DNA from: Arcobacter roscoffensis
GTDB taxonomy: Bacteria > Campylobacterota > Campylobacteria > Campylobacterales > Arcobacteraceae
Assembly (NCBI RefSeq): GCF_024267655.1
Contig: NZ_CP100595.1
Coordinates: 434,001 to 498,000, forward strand
DNA: 64,000 nt
Reading direction: 5' to 3'
Every line of letters starts with the position of its first letter. Positions within the stretch are counted from its first letter, which is position 1. Positions 1 to 7,498 of the stretch are shown piece by piece. Position numbers and translations under genes: made by a program. Under the pieces are notes generated by a model that was not told the origin of the DNA, did not search any database, and saw nothing but the letters and a program-made list of their open reading frames with translations.

Positions 1-1
1 T

Positions 2-502
2 CTTGAGCAAATAAAAGTGTGTAAAGCAAAAGGTTTAGAAGCAAGTGCCATACCTTTGGAGAAAGTAGAAAAAAAATATGATTGTGCAACAGCTATTTTT
101 GATGTATTAAATTATATGGATAAAGAGTACTTAGAAACTTTCATAAAAGATGTATCAAAGGTTTTAAATAAAAATGGCTACTTTATGTTTGATGTAAACT
201 CTTATTTTGGATTTGATGAAATAGCGCAAGGGTGTATAACTATGGATTTAAAAGATAAATTCATATCAATTGATGCGATTTTTGAAGATGAAAAACTACA
301 AACTAACCTAACACTTTTTACTAAACAAAAAAACAATCTTTTCTCAAAAGAAGCTGATTTTATAGTGCAAGAGTATCACTCAAAAGAGTTCTTAAAAAAT
401 ATTCTTGAGTCAAATGGCTTTAATGTTCAGGAGATTAGAGAATTTAACTTACATTGTGAAGAAGAATCTGATAAACTTATTTTTATTTGTAAGAAAAATT
501 AA
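2..502 (+). CDS. Class I SAM-dependent methyltransferase, 5'-truncated
   Basis: The open frame enters from the window edge, so the true start lies outside; the GTG at 17 is internal (codons LEQIK precede it in frame). About 167 C-terminal residues are visible. The segment CATAIFDVLNYM followed by a helix and then KVLNKNGYFMFDVN matches the second half of a Rossmann methyltransferase core, where a strand, a helix and the post-motif III 'L..gG.l..D' strand follow one another. The remaining beta-rich part resembles the C-terminal lid of small-molecule methyltransferases. The substrate cannot be told from the sequence. The gene ends 80 bp before the giant repeat gene and has its own promoter-like sequence after it, so a functional link to the secretion locus is not evident. 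Confidence 0.75.
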   Translation, partial: LEQIKVCKAKGLEASAIPLEKVEKKYDCATAIFDVLNYMDKEYLETFIKDVSKVLNKNGYFMFDVNSYFGFDEIAQGCITMDLKDKFISIDAIFEDEKLQTNLTLFTKQKNNLFSKEADFIVQEYHSKEFLKNILESNGFNVQEIREFNLHCEEESDKLIFICKKN

Positions 503-512
503 TAATTTTTAA

Positions 513-548
513 CTAGGCAACTTCTAGGCAACTTTTTTACTTTATAAT
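513..548 (+). promoter_or_regulatory. Promoter with tandem 11-bp direct repeat before the giant repeat gene
   Basis: Two abutting perfect copies of CTAGGCAACTT lie at 513-523 and 524-534, and a consensus TATAAT lies at 543-548. The repeat covers the expected -35 region. A start near 555 would give a leader of about 28 nt with an AGAAGGA ribosome site before the ATG at 583. Tandem direct repeats one helical turn apart are the usual binding geometry of OmpR/PhoB-type regulators. Such a regulator is encoded at 6674-7372, but assignment to it is inference. Confidence 0.6.
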
Positions 549-582
549 TAAAGTATATGAATATTATCTAGAAGGAACTGCC

Positions 583-3500
583 ATGATCAAGTTACTAGTT
601 AGACAAACAAATGGAGAAATCCAAGAACAAGAAGTTCAAAATAATATGAACTTTCAGCCCTTAGAAGGGGAGCAATTCTATTTTGTAGGTGCTGATAATT
701 ATACATTTAGCCTATCATCAGATGAAAGTTCAGTAATCTTAGTATTAGATGATAAAGGTGAAAAAGTTCAAATTGTTTTAGACAATATGGCTGACTTAAT
801 TAAATCAAATGATTCTACAAATGTTTTCTCATTAAATACTGCTTTAGGTGTTTCATCTACTACAGATGGGGATCAGGAGATTATAAAAACACTAAATAAT
901 CCTACTCTAGAAAACAATCAAATCCTAGACCTTTTAAAAGATGATTTATCAAATAGTACTATGGCAGAAATTGATGGTGCAATAATTGATGACTTTGGCT
1001 CTTTAGTTGAAAATTTAGATGCAGCAGCAGCTGGTGGGAATCAAGGTGAAGCATATTTAAATATTGTTGAGACTAGAGGACAAGATTCAACTCCTGCTGA
1101 TACATCAAGAAGTGAAAGAATTGATGAAGATACTCCAGATGAAGATACAGAGGATACAGAGGATACAGAAGACACTGAAGATACACCACCTCCTCCAACA
1201 AATGATGATGAAGCTGAATTAACAGAAGATACTGTACCAGAAGACACAACAGATGAAAGTACAGTAGATGAAGATACAAGAGATATAATTCCAGAAGATA
1301 CAACAGATGAAAGTACTGTAGATGAAGACACTACAGATACAATTCCAGAAGATACGACTGATGAGAATACTGTTGATGAAAATACAATGGATGCAATTCC
1401 AGAAGATACAACAGATGAAAATACTACTGACGAAAACACAATAGATGAGATTCCAGAGGATACTACACCTGAAAATACAGTAGATGAAGACACTACAGAT
1501 GAAAATACTATAGATGAAAACACAACAGATGAAGTACCAGAAGACACAACAGATGAAAATACAGTAGATGAAAACACGACTGATGAGGTGCCAGAAGATA
1601 CAACAGATGAAAATACAATAGATGAAAATACTACTGATGAGATTCCAGAAGATACAATAGATGCAATACCAGAAGATACAACAGATGAGAATACAATAGA
1701 TGAAAATACTACTGATGAGGTACCAGAAGATACAACAAATGAGAATACTGTAGATGAAGATACAACAAATGAGGTACCAGAAGATACAACAGATGAGAAT
1801 ACCGTAGATGAGAATACTACAGATGAAGTACCAGAAGATACAATAGATGAGAATACAGTAGATGAAAACACTACTGATGAGGTACCAGAAGATACAACAG
1901 ATTTTGTACCAGAAGATACAACAGATGAGAGTACAGTAGATGAAGATACAACAGATGAAGTACCAGAAGACACAACAGATGAAAATACAGTAGATGAAAA
2001 CACTACTGATGAGGTACCAGAAGATACAGTAGATGAAAATACAGTAGATGAAAATACTACTGATGAGATACCAGAAGATACAACAGATGAGAATACAGTA
2101 GATGAAGATACAACAGATTTAGTACCAGAAGATACAACAGATGAGTCTACAGTAGACGAGAATACTATTGATGAAGTACCAGAAGATACAACAGATGAAA
2201 ATACAACAGATGAAGACACTACAGATTTAGTAGCAGAAGATACAACAGATGAGTCTACAGTAGATGAAGATACTACAGATTTAGTAGATGAAGATACAAC
2301 AGATGAGTCTACAGTAGATGAAGATACAACAGATTTAGTACCAGAAGATACAATAGATGAAAATACTACTGATGAAGATACAACAGATTTAGTACCAGAA
2401 GATACAATAGATGAGAATACAGTAGATGAAGACACTATAGATTTAGTACCAGAAGACACAACAGATGAAAATACAACAGATGAAGATACTGAAGATACAG
2501 AAGATACTGGACCAGAAGATACAATTTATGAAGAATCAACGCCAGAAGATACATCATATGATACTAATGAAGGTCCATATGCAATTTCTCATGCAGTGTT
2601 AAAATTAGCAGATGGAACTACAGTTAAAATTGATGAATATACACAAGGTAGTGAAACTAAAGAGTATAGTGACCCTGAAAAATATTTTGATGCAATTGAA
2701 AATGAATATGGTTCACCTGTAGTTGATTATATAATAAAAGCTAGTACAAACTATTATGATAAAGAAGGTAATGAGATAGATCTTGATGATATCACTTGGG
2801 TTGAGCAAAAAAAGAATGGTTCAGATGCAACAGATGAATCAATAAATAAGTCTTCATTAACTTCTGATAATTCTGATACAACTGAAGATACAGTAGATGC
2901 TACTGAAAGTTGGGTTAATGGAGATAATGAAAAAGTAGATGAAGATACTTCTGATAATTCTACGGAAGTAGTTTTAAAAGATGCTTGGAATATAGATACA
3001 AGTTATGACATCCCAGAAGATACTGTAGATGAAGATACAACAGATGAGATTCCAGAAGATACTACAGATGAGTCTACAGTAGATGAAAACACTACTGATG
3101 AAATCCCAGAAGATACAATAGATGAGAATACAGTAGATGAAAACACTACTGATGAAATCCCAGAAGATACGACTGATGAGAACACTGTAGATGAGAATAC
3201 TACTGATGAAATCCCAGAAGATACAATAGATGAGAATACAGTAGATGAAAACACGACTGATGAAATACCAGAAGATACAATAGATGAAAATACAGTAGAT
3301 GAAAACACTACTGATGAAATACCAGAAGATACAACAGATGAGAATACAGTAGATGAGAATACTATTGATGAAATACCAGAAGATACGACTGATGAGAACA
3401 CTGTAGATGAAAACACGACTGATGAAATACCAGAAGATACAACAGATGAGAATACAGTAGATGAGAATACTATTGATGAAATACCAGAAGATACAACAGA

Positions 3501-4665
3501 TGAGAACACAGTAGATGAAAACACGACTGATGAAATACCAGAAGATACAATTGATGAAAATACTACTGATGAGAATACTATTGATGAAGTACCAGAAGAT
3601 ACGACTGACGAGAACACTGTAGATGAAAATACAATTGATGAGGTACCAGAAGATACAACAGATTTAGTACCAGAAGATACAACAGATGAGTCTACAGTAG
3701 ATGAGGATACAACAGATACTGTACCAGAAGATACAACAGATGAGAGTACAGTAGATGAGAATACAACAGATTTAGTACCAGAAGATACGATTGATGAGAA
3801 TACACTAGATGAGAACACTACTGATGAAGTGCAAGAAGATACAACAGATTTAGTACCAGAAGATACAACAGATGAAAATACTACTGATGAAGATACAACA
3901 GATTTAGTACCAGAAGATACAACAGATGAGAATACAGTAGATGAGAATACAATAGATTTAATACCAGAAGATACAATAGATGAAAGTACAATAGACGAAG
4001 ATACAATAGATGAAAATACTACACCAGAAAATAAAGTAGATTTAATACCAGAAGATACAACAGATGAGAATACAGTAGATGAAAACACGACTGATGAAGT
4101 TCCAGAAGATACAACAGATGAGAATACAGTAGATGAAAACACGACTGATGAAGTTCCAGAAGATACAACAGATGAGAATACAGTAGATGAAGATACAACA
4201 GATGAAGTACCAGAAGATACAACAGACGAAGATACAACAGACGAAGATACAACAGATGGCTATGAGAAATATTTTGATGGTGATGGTAATGAAGTAACAA
4301 ATAGTAATCCAATAGATTTAGGAGAAGGCTTTGATAAAATAGAAATAAATCTTAATGATAGCGATATGGTAGATGTAAGTGATATTGCTAGTAAATTAGG
4401 AAATATAGAAGTTCTAGACTTTACAGATGAAAAAGAACAGAAAATTGATTTAAATATTGAAGATATTATTGATATTACAGATGATGATAATGAGCTTGTA
4501 ATAAAAGGTGATGATGGAGATGAAATTAATTTAGAAGACTCATCTGATTGGACTAAAAGTGACACTTCAACTACTGTTGAGGGTGAAGATGGTGAATTCT
4601 TTGAATATACGAATAATAATGTAACAGTTTTAATAGAAAACGATGTGGATGTAGATGACATCTAA
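583..4665 (+). CDS. Giant acidic Thr/Asp/Glu-repeat protein, predicted type I secretion substrate (LapA/RTX-adhesin-like architecture)
   Basis: The protein has 1360 residues. Residues 1-145 form a beta-rich N-terminal domain without a signal peptide, followed by DAAAAGG (about 146-152). This resembles the di-alanine LapG cleavage site that ends the retention module of LapA-type adhesins. Two long repeat tracts (about 181-663 and 809-1225) use an 18-residue unit, PEDTTDENTVDENTTDEV and variants, built of D-E-x-T-x pentads. They contain almost no Lys, Arg, Cys or aromatic residue. A non-repetitive domain with aromatics (about 663-808) separates them. The last ~135 residues (NIEVLDF, DITDDDNELVIKGDDGD, VEGEDGEFFEYTN, TVLIEND) match the C-terminal secretion domain of large type I exported adhesins. 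The T1SS genes lie at 7499-12867. Function is unknown; adhesin, matrix polyanion or modified polypeptide are all possible. Confidence 0.8.
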   Translation: MIKLLVRQTNGEIQEQEVQNNMNFQPLEGEQFYFVGADNYTFSLSSDESSVILVLDDKGEKVQIVLDNMADLIKSNDSTNVFSLNTALGVSSTTDGDQEIIKTLNNPTLENNQILDLLKDDLSNSTMAEIDGAIIDDFGSLVENLDAAAAGGNQGEAYLNIVETRGQDSTPADTSRSERIDEDTPDEDTEDTEDTEDTEDTPPPPTNDDEAELTEDTVPEDTTDESTVDEDTRDIIPEDTTDESTVDEDTTDTIPEDTTDENTVDENTMDAIPEDTTDENTTDENTIDEIPEDTTPENTVDEDTTDENTIDENTTDEVPEDTTDENTVDENTTDEVPEDTTDENTIDENTTDEIPEDTIDAIPEDTTDENTIDENTTDEVPEDTTNENTVDEDTTNEVPEDTTDENTVDENTTDEVPEDTIDENTVDENTTDEVPEDTTDFVPEDTTDESTVDEDTTDEVPEDTTDENTVDENTTDEVPEDTVDENTVDENTTDEIPEDTTDENTVDEDTTDLVPEDTTDESTVDENTIDEVPEDTTDENTTDEDTTDLVAEDTTDESTVDEDTTDLVDEDTTDESTVDEDTTDLVPEDTIDENTTDEDTTDLVPEDTIDENTVDEDTIDLVPEDTTDENTTDEDTEDTEDTGPEDTIYEESTPEDTSYDTNEGPYAISHAVLKLADGTTVKIDEYTQGSETKEYSDPEKYFDAIENEYGSPVVDYIIKASTNYYDKEGNEIDLDDITWVEQKKNGSDATDESINKSSLTSDNSDTTEDTVDATESWVNGDNEKVDEDTSDNSTEVVLKDAWNIDTSYDIPEDTVDEDTTDEIPEDTTDESTVDENTTDEIPEDTIDENTVDENTTDEIPEDTTDENTVDENTTDEIPEDTIDENTVDENTTDEIPEDTIDENTVDENTTDEIPEDTTDENTVDENTIDEIPEDTTDENTVDENTTDEIPEDTTDENTVDENTIDEIPEDTTDENTVDENTTDEIPEDTIDENTTDENTIDEVPEDTTDENTVDENTIDEVPEDTTDLVPEDTTDESTVDEDTTDTVPEDTTDESTVDENTTDLVPEDTIDENTLDENTTDEVQEDTTDLVPEDTTDENTTDEDTTDLVPEDTTDENTVDENTIDLIPEDTIDESTIDEDTIDENTTPENKVDLIPEDTTDENTVDENTTDEVPEDTTDENTVDENTTDEVPEDTTDENTVDEDTTDEVPEDTTDEDTTDEDTTDGYEKYFDGDGNEVTNSNPIDLGEGFDKIEINLNDSDMVDVSDIASKLGNIEVLDFTDEKEQKIDLNIEDIIDITDDDNELVIKGDDGDEINLEDSSDWTKSDTSTTVEGEDGEFFEYTNNNVTVLIENDVDVDDI
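1120..2570 (+). repeat. Tandem repeat tract A inside the giant gene (about 54-bp unit)
   Basis: Imperfect tandem repeats encode 18-residue units (PEDT + DENTx + DENTT + DEV) mixed with shorter 8-residue PEDTTDLV units. It starts with an (EDT)n stretch and a PPPP break near 1190. Synonymous differences are frequent (aat/aac, act/aca/acg), yet many stretches are nearly identical. The tract is therefore old enough to have diverged but still prone to recombination or slippage. Assembly of copy number from short reads would be unreliable here. Confidence 0.95.
3009..4256 (+). repeat. Tandem repeat tract B inside the giant gene (about 54-bp unit)
   Basis: This is the second block of the same 18-residue repeat family, about 417 residues long, after a non-repetitive spacer domain. 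The first half is more regular than tract A, with many consecutive units ending DEIPEDT, suggesting recent local amplification. The tract ends in three EDTTDE units before the C-terminal secretion domain. Confidence 0.95.
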
Positions 4666-4680
4666 TAGTTATATTATATT

Positions 4681-4720
4681 AATAACAAACAAGCTACAAT
4701 TTCCTTGTTTGTTATTTTAT
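4681..4720 (+). terminator. Rho-independent terminator after the giant gene
   Basis: AATAACAAACAAG (4681-4693) pairs perfectly with CTTGTTTGTTATT (4704-4716) around a 10-nt loop, followed by TTTATTTC. The 13-bp stem is AT-rich. It lies 16 bp past the stop, so the ATP-grasp gene downstream is probably expressed at a lower level or from its own start site. Confidence 0.75.
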
Positions 4721-4751
4721 TTCAAACAAATCACTAATAACAGGCTAATAA

Positions 4752-5873
4752 ATGGATAAAAAACTATCTGAAAAAATCTCCACTGCAATTATCTCTTTAG
4801 ACACAATGAGAAAAACTGTATATGATAAATTTTCAAAAATGGCACATTTACAAAATAAGAATTATTTAGAGATTTGGAGTCATTATCCAATGTGTGGTAA
4901 AGGAAATTTTAATCCAAAAACAATGGTTAAAGAGTCTTCAATTATAGAGTCTTATTTATTATTAAACTATCTTCGAAAAGAAAATATAAATTGTAGGTTT
5001 TGGTATAACAATGCATTGTTTATTTATAATGAAAAGTTATTTAGAATTGTTGGAAAAGATATTATAGAGGTTGATTTAAAAGGTTTGTATTATTTTAGTC
5101 TTAGAGAATCATTCTCTCATCCATTCTTTTCAATACTAGAGATTCTTCTTGAACAAAATAACGGAAAATTAGCAAAACCAAATAAAGCAACAATGGTAAA
5201 TGTTGGATGTATGAATAAAATGCATGCTTTAAAACGTCTTTATAAAACTAGAAGTAAATATATTCAAGATGTAATAATTCCTTATAACCTACAAGCAAGT
5301 GACTATCCAGTTTTTATGGAATTTATAAAGAAAAATTTAGGAAATAAAATAGTTTTTAAAAATGATGGTATTCAAGAAGGAAAAGGTGTAATATTTAAGA
5401 ATATTGAAAACAAAATAGACTACCCTGAGCTTAAAAAGTCTTTATCTATTCATAAGCATAGACAAAGAGAACTTCTTATAACACCAGCATTTGATATAAA
5501 AGATGAATATAGATGTTACTTTACAAATTATGATGAGAATGCAAAAGTTTTTTCAATTAAACAAAGACAAAATTTAACAGATGAAGAAGAGTATTATGAG
5601 AAGGAACATATTCATATTAATGTTAATATGAAAGTGAAATGGCATGAAGTAAAAAATAATAGTAACAAATTCGAATTTGCTTCAAATATTGCTAAGGAAA
5701 TGATAAGACTAATGGATTATGATACTGGTTGTATTGAGTTTGCTATTACAAAGGAAGATAAAATAGTGTTTTTTGAAGTAAATCAAATGGCAGGTCCTTT
5801 ACCATTTGAAGGTGATGATACAACAAATATCAATGATTTTTATCTTTCTATATTTGATGAGATGGTAAAGTAA
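4752..5873 (+). CDS. ATP-grasp family enzyme, possible modifier of the repeat protein
   Basis: A 373-residue cytoplasmic protein. The first ~160 residues are a family-specific N-terminal region. The C-terminal half is an ATP-grasp fold: the nucleotide-binding strand and Gly-rich loop VFKNDGIQEGKGV (about 200-213), an Arg-containing strand DEYRCYF, and the Mg-binding end with CIEFAI and FFEVNQMAGP (about 330-347), where Glu and Asn would bind metal. ATP-grasp enzymes join a carboxylate, activated as an acyl phosphate, to an amine, thiol or hydroxyl. Some, the graspetide macrocyclases, form esters or amides between Thr/Ser/Lys and Asp/Glu side chains. The neighbouring giant protein is made almost only of Thr, Asp, Glu and Asn, so it is a plausible substrate, but this is inference. 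It is 6 bp upstream of the histidine kinase gene, likely co-transcribed. Close relation to a known graspetide enzyme is not evident by eye. Confidence 0.75.
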   Translation: MDKKLSEKISTAIISLDTMRKTVYDKFSKMAHLQNKNYLEIWSHYPMCGKGNFNPKTMVKESSIIESYLLLNYLRKENINCRFWYNNALFIYNEKLFRIVGKDIIEVDLKGLYYFSLRESFSHPFFSILEILLEQNNGKLAKPNKATMVNVGCMNKMHALKRLYKTRSKYIQDVIIPYNLQASDYPVFMEFIKKNLGNKIVFKNDGIQEGKGVIFKNIENKIDYPELKKSLSIHKHRQRELLITPAFDIKDEYRCYFTNYDENAKVFSIKQRQNLTDEEEYYEKEHIHINVNMKVKWHEVKNNSNKFEFASNIAKEMIRLMDYDTGCIEFAITKEDKIVFFEVNQMAGPLPFEGDDTTNINDFYLSIFDEMVK

Positions 5874-5879
5874 GATAAT

Positions 5880-6677
5880 ATGACACAAAAAAATTTGATA
5901 GATAAACTTGAAAATGAAAATTTAGAGTTGAAAAAATTATTAATTGAAGAGAAGAAAAAAAATAAAATTAAAGATGAATTATGTATCCAACAATCTAAAA
6001 TGGCTGCAATGGGTGAGATGATTGGAAATATTGCTCATCAATGGAGACAGCCCTTGATGGAGTTGTCTTCTGTACTAATGGTATTAGAATCAAAGATTGA
6101 ACTTAATGGAAAGATTTCAAATAGTGAGGTATTAGAAGCTATAAAAAAGTCTGATAAACTTACAAAACATATGTCAAATACAATTGATGACTTTAGAAGT
6201 TTTTTCTCTAAAGAAAAAGAAAAAGTGAAGTTTATAATTTCTGATCAAATAAAAAGAGTTGTAAATATATTAAGTACAACTTTAAATAATAAAGATATAA
6301 AAGTAAATATTGTTATTAAGTCGAACCCTATAATATTGGGTTTTAAAAATGAATATTCACAAGCCTTAATTAATATAATAACTAATGCTAAAGATGAACT
6401 AATAAATAGAAAAATTGAAAATGGACATATTGATGTAAAGGTTTATGAAGAAAATGGCTTTTGTATAACTGAAGTATCAGATAATGCAGGAGGGATAAAA
6501 CCCGAATACATAAATGAAATATTTAAACCATTTGTTACATTTGATAAAAAAAATGGAACAGGAATAGGTCTTTTTATGACGAAATTAATTGTTGAGAATA
6601 ATATGAATGGAAAAATAGTCGTTCAAAATGAAAATAATGGAGCAAAATTCAAAATCTCTTTACCTATTAAAAGTTAG
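5880..6677 (+). CDS. Soluble sensor histidine kinase
   Basis: A 265-residue histidine kinase with no membrane segment. It starts with a short coiled coil (about 5-35), then an H-box, GNIAHQWRQPL, with His53 as the likely phosphorylation site. The HATPase domain shows the N-box (NIITNAKDEL), DNAGGI and the GTGIGLFM lid motif. There is no PAS, GAF or periplasmic input domain, so the signal is probably a partner protein or a cytosolic cue acting on the coiled coil. The gene follows the ATP-grasp gene by 6 bp and overlaps the convergent response-regulator gene by 4 bp. That pairing makes the regulator its likely partner. Confidence 0.85.
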   Translation: MTQKNLIDKLENENLELKKLLIEEKKKNKIKDELCIQQSKMAAMGEMIGNIAHQWRQPLMELSSVLMVLESKIELNGKISNSEVLEAIKKSDKLTKHMSNTIDDFRSFFSKEKEKVKFIISDQIKRVVNILSTTLNNKDIKVNIVIKSNPIILGFKNEYSQALINIITNAKDELINRKIENGHIDVKVYEENGFCITEVSDNAGGIKPEYINEIFKPFVTFDKKNGTGIGLFMTKLIVENNMNGKIVVQNENNGAKFKISLPIKS

Positions 6678-7372
6678 AAGCATTTTAATTGATATCCAAT
6701 ACCTGAAATATTTAAGATTGATTCTTTCCCTATTTTTTTTCTAAGTTTTGTTAATACAGACTTAAAAGCTCCTTCTGTTGCTTCAAATTCATCTTCCCAT
6801 AAATGAACTTTAATCTCTTCTTTTGTAACAGTTCTATTCTTATTCTCATATAAGTATTCTAGTAGAAGTATCTCTTTATTTGTAATATCTTTTCTATCAC
6901 CATTTCCAAAAAGTTGTTTTTTTGTAATATCATATTTTATATTATTTGGAAAATTGGCTATAATTCCATTGTGTTGTAGGTACTCTTCAGTAGCCTTAAA
7001 TAGGGCATTTTTTAAATCTGTTAAATTTATAGGTTTTAATAAATAATCAGTTAGTTTTAGTTTTGTTGCATCAAGTAATAAGTTTGTTTCAGTATGTGAA
7101 GTCAATAAAATAACTGGAATATATTTATTTTCTTCTCTTATTATTTTTATTAGTTCAATTCCAGAAAGTTCCGGCATATTTATATCACTAATTATTATGT
7201 CAATTTTATTTTTTTTATAAATTTCCAAGGCTTCAGTTCCATTTTTCCCTGTTATAACACTCTTTGAGAACATTGATAAAACTTTTGAAATATTTTCTCT
7301 TATCTCTTTTTCATCTTCAATATAAAGAATATTAAGTGTTTTGATAAGTTCTAAATCATTATTTATTGACAT
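6674..7372 (-). CDS. OmpR/PhoB-family response regulator
   Basis: A 232-residue regulator. The receiver domain (1-120) has the acidic pocket E19/D20, phospho-acceptor Asp63 in ISDINMP, the switch Thr/Ser in LLTSHTE and the Lys in LLKPIN. The C-terminal winged helix (about 140-230) shows the expected LLEYLYENKNRTVTKEEI and the GIGYQL wing. It is convergent with the histidine kinase and divergent from the T1SS genes, so it sits inside the secretion locus. The tandem 11-bp repeat before the giant gene has the right geometry for this family. A TATAAT (minus strand, 7416-7421) and an AAGGGGC ribosome site precede the start. Confidence 0.88.
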   Translation of the reverse strand: MSINNDLELIKTLNILYIEDEKEIRENISKVLSMFSKSVITGKNGTEALEIYKKNKIDIIISDINMPELSGIELIKIIREENKYIPVILLTSHTETNLLLDATKLKLTDYLLKPINLTDLKNALFKATEEYLQHNGIIANFPNNIKYDITKKQLFGNGDRKDITNKEILLLEYLYENKNRTVTKEEIKVHLWEDEFEATEGAFKSVLTKLRKKIGKESILNISGIGYQLKCF

Positions 7373-7415
7373 AAAAAGTGCCCCTTAGTTCTTAATTTAA
7401 ATGCTTTATTACAAT

Positions 7416-7421
7416 ATTATA
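7416..7421 (-). promoter_or_regulatory. -10 element for the response-regulator gene
   Basis: Minus-strand TATAAT lies 44 bp upstream of the start at 7372. The 126-bp divergent region to tolC (7373-7498) is very AT-rich. I could not fix a single -10 for the tolC side, and no copy of the CTAGGCAACTT repeat is present here. Confidence 0.45.
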
Positions 7422-7498
7422 ACTAATTAGAAGGTAAATTAAGCATAAATCAAATACAATATAACAAATAATGTAAATAATTTTATAGTTGGGGTCTA

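Noticed and set aside
1041-2459. Long antisense open frame (472 residues, Ser/Val-rich) across repeat tract A
   Set aside because: It is open only because the tandem repeat has no stop in that frame. It has no good ribosome site, and the sense frame has clear N- and C-terminal domains.
3003-4142. Long antisense open frame (379 residues) across repeat tract B
   Set aside because: Same cause as in tract A: a repeat-driven shadow of the sense gene.
1120-4256. CRISPR array or satellite-like repeat
   Set aside because: Units are contiguous without unique spacers, keep a reading frame and encode a regular peptide.
5880-7372. Hybrid or fused kinase-regulator
   Set aside because: The two genes are convergent with a 4-bp overlap and have separate complete domains.
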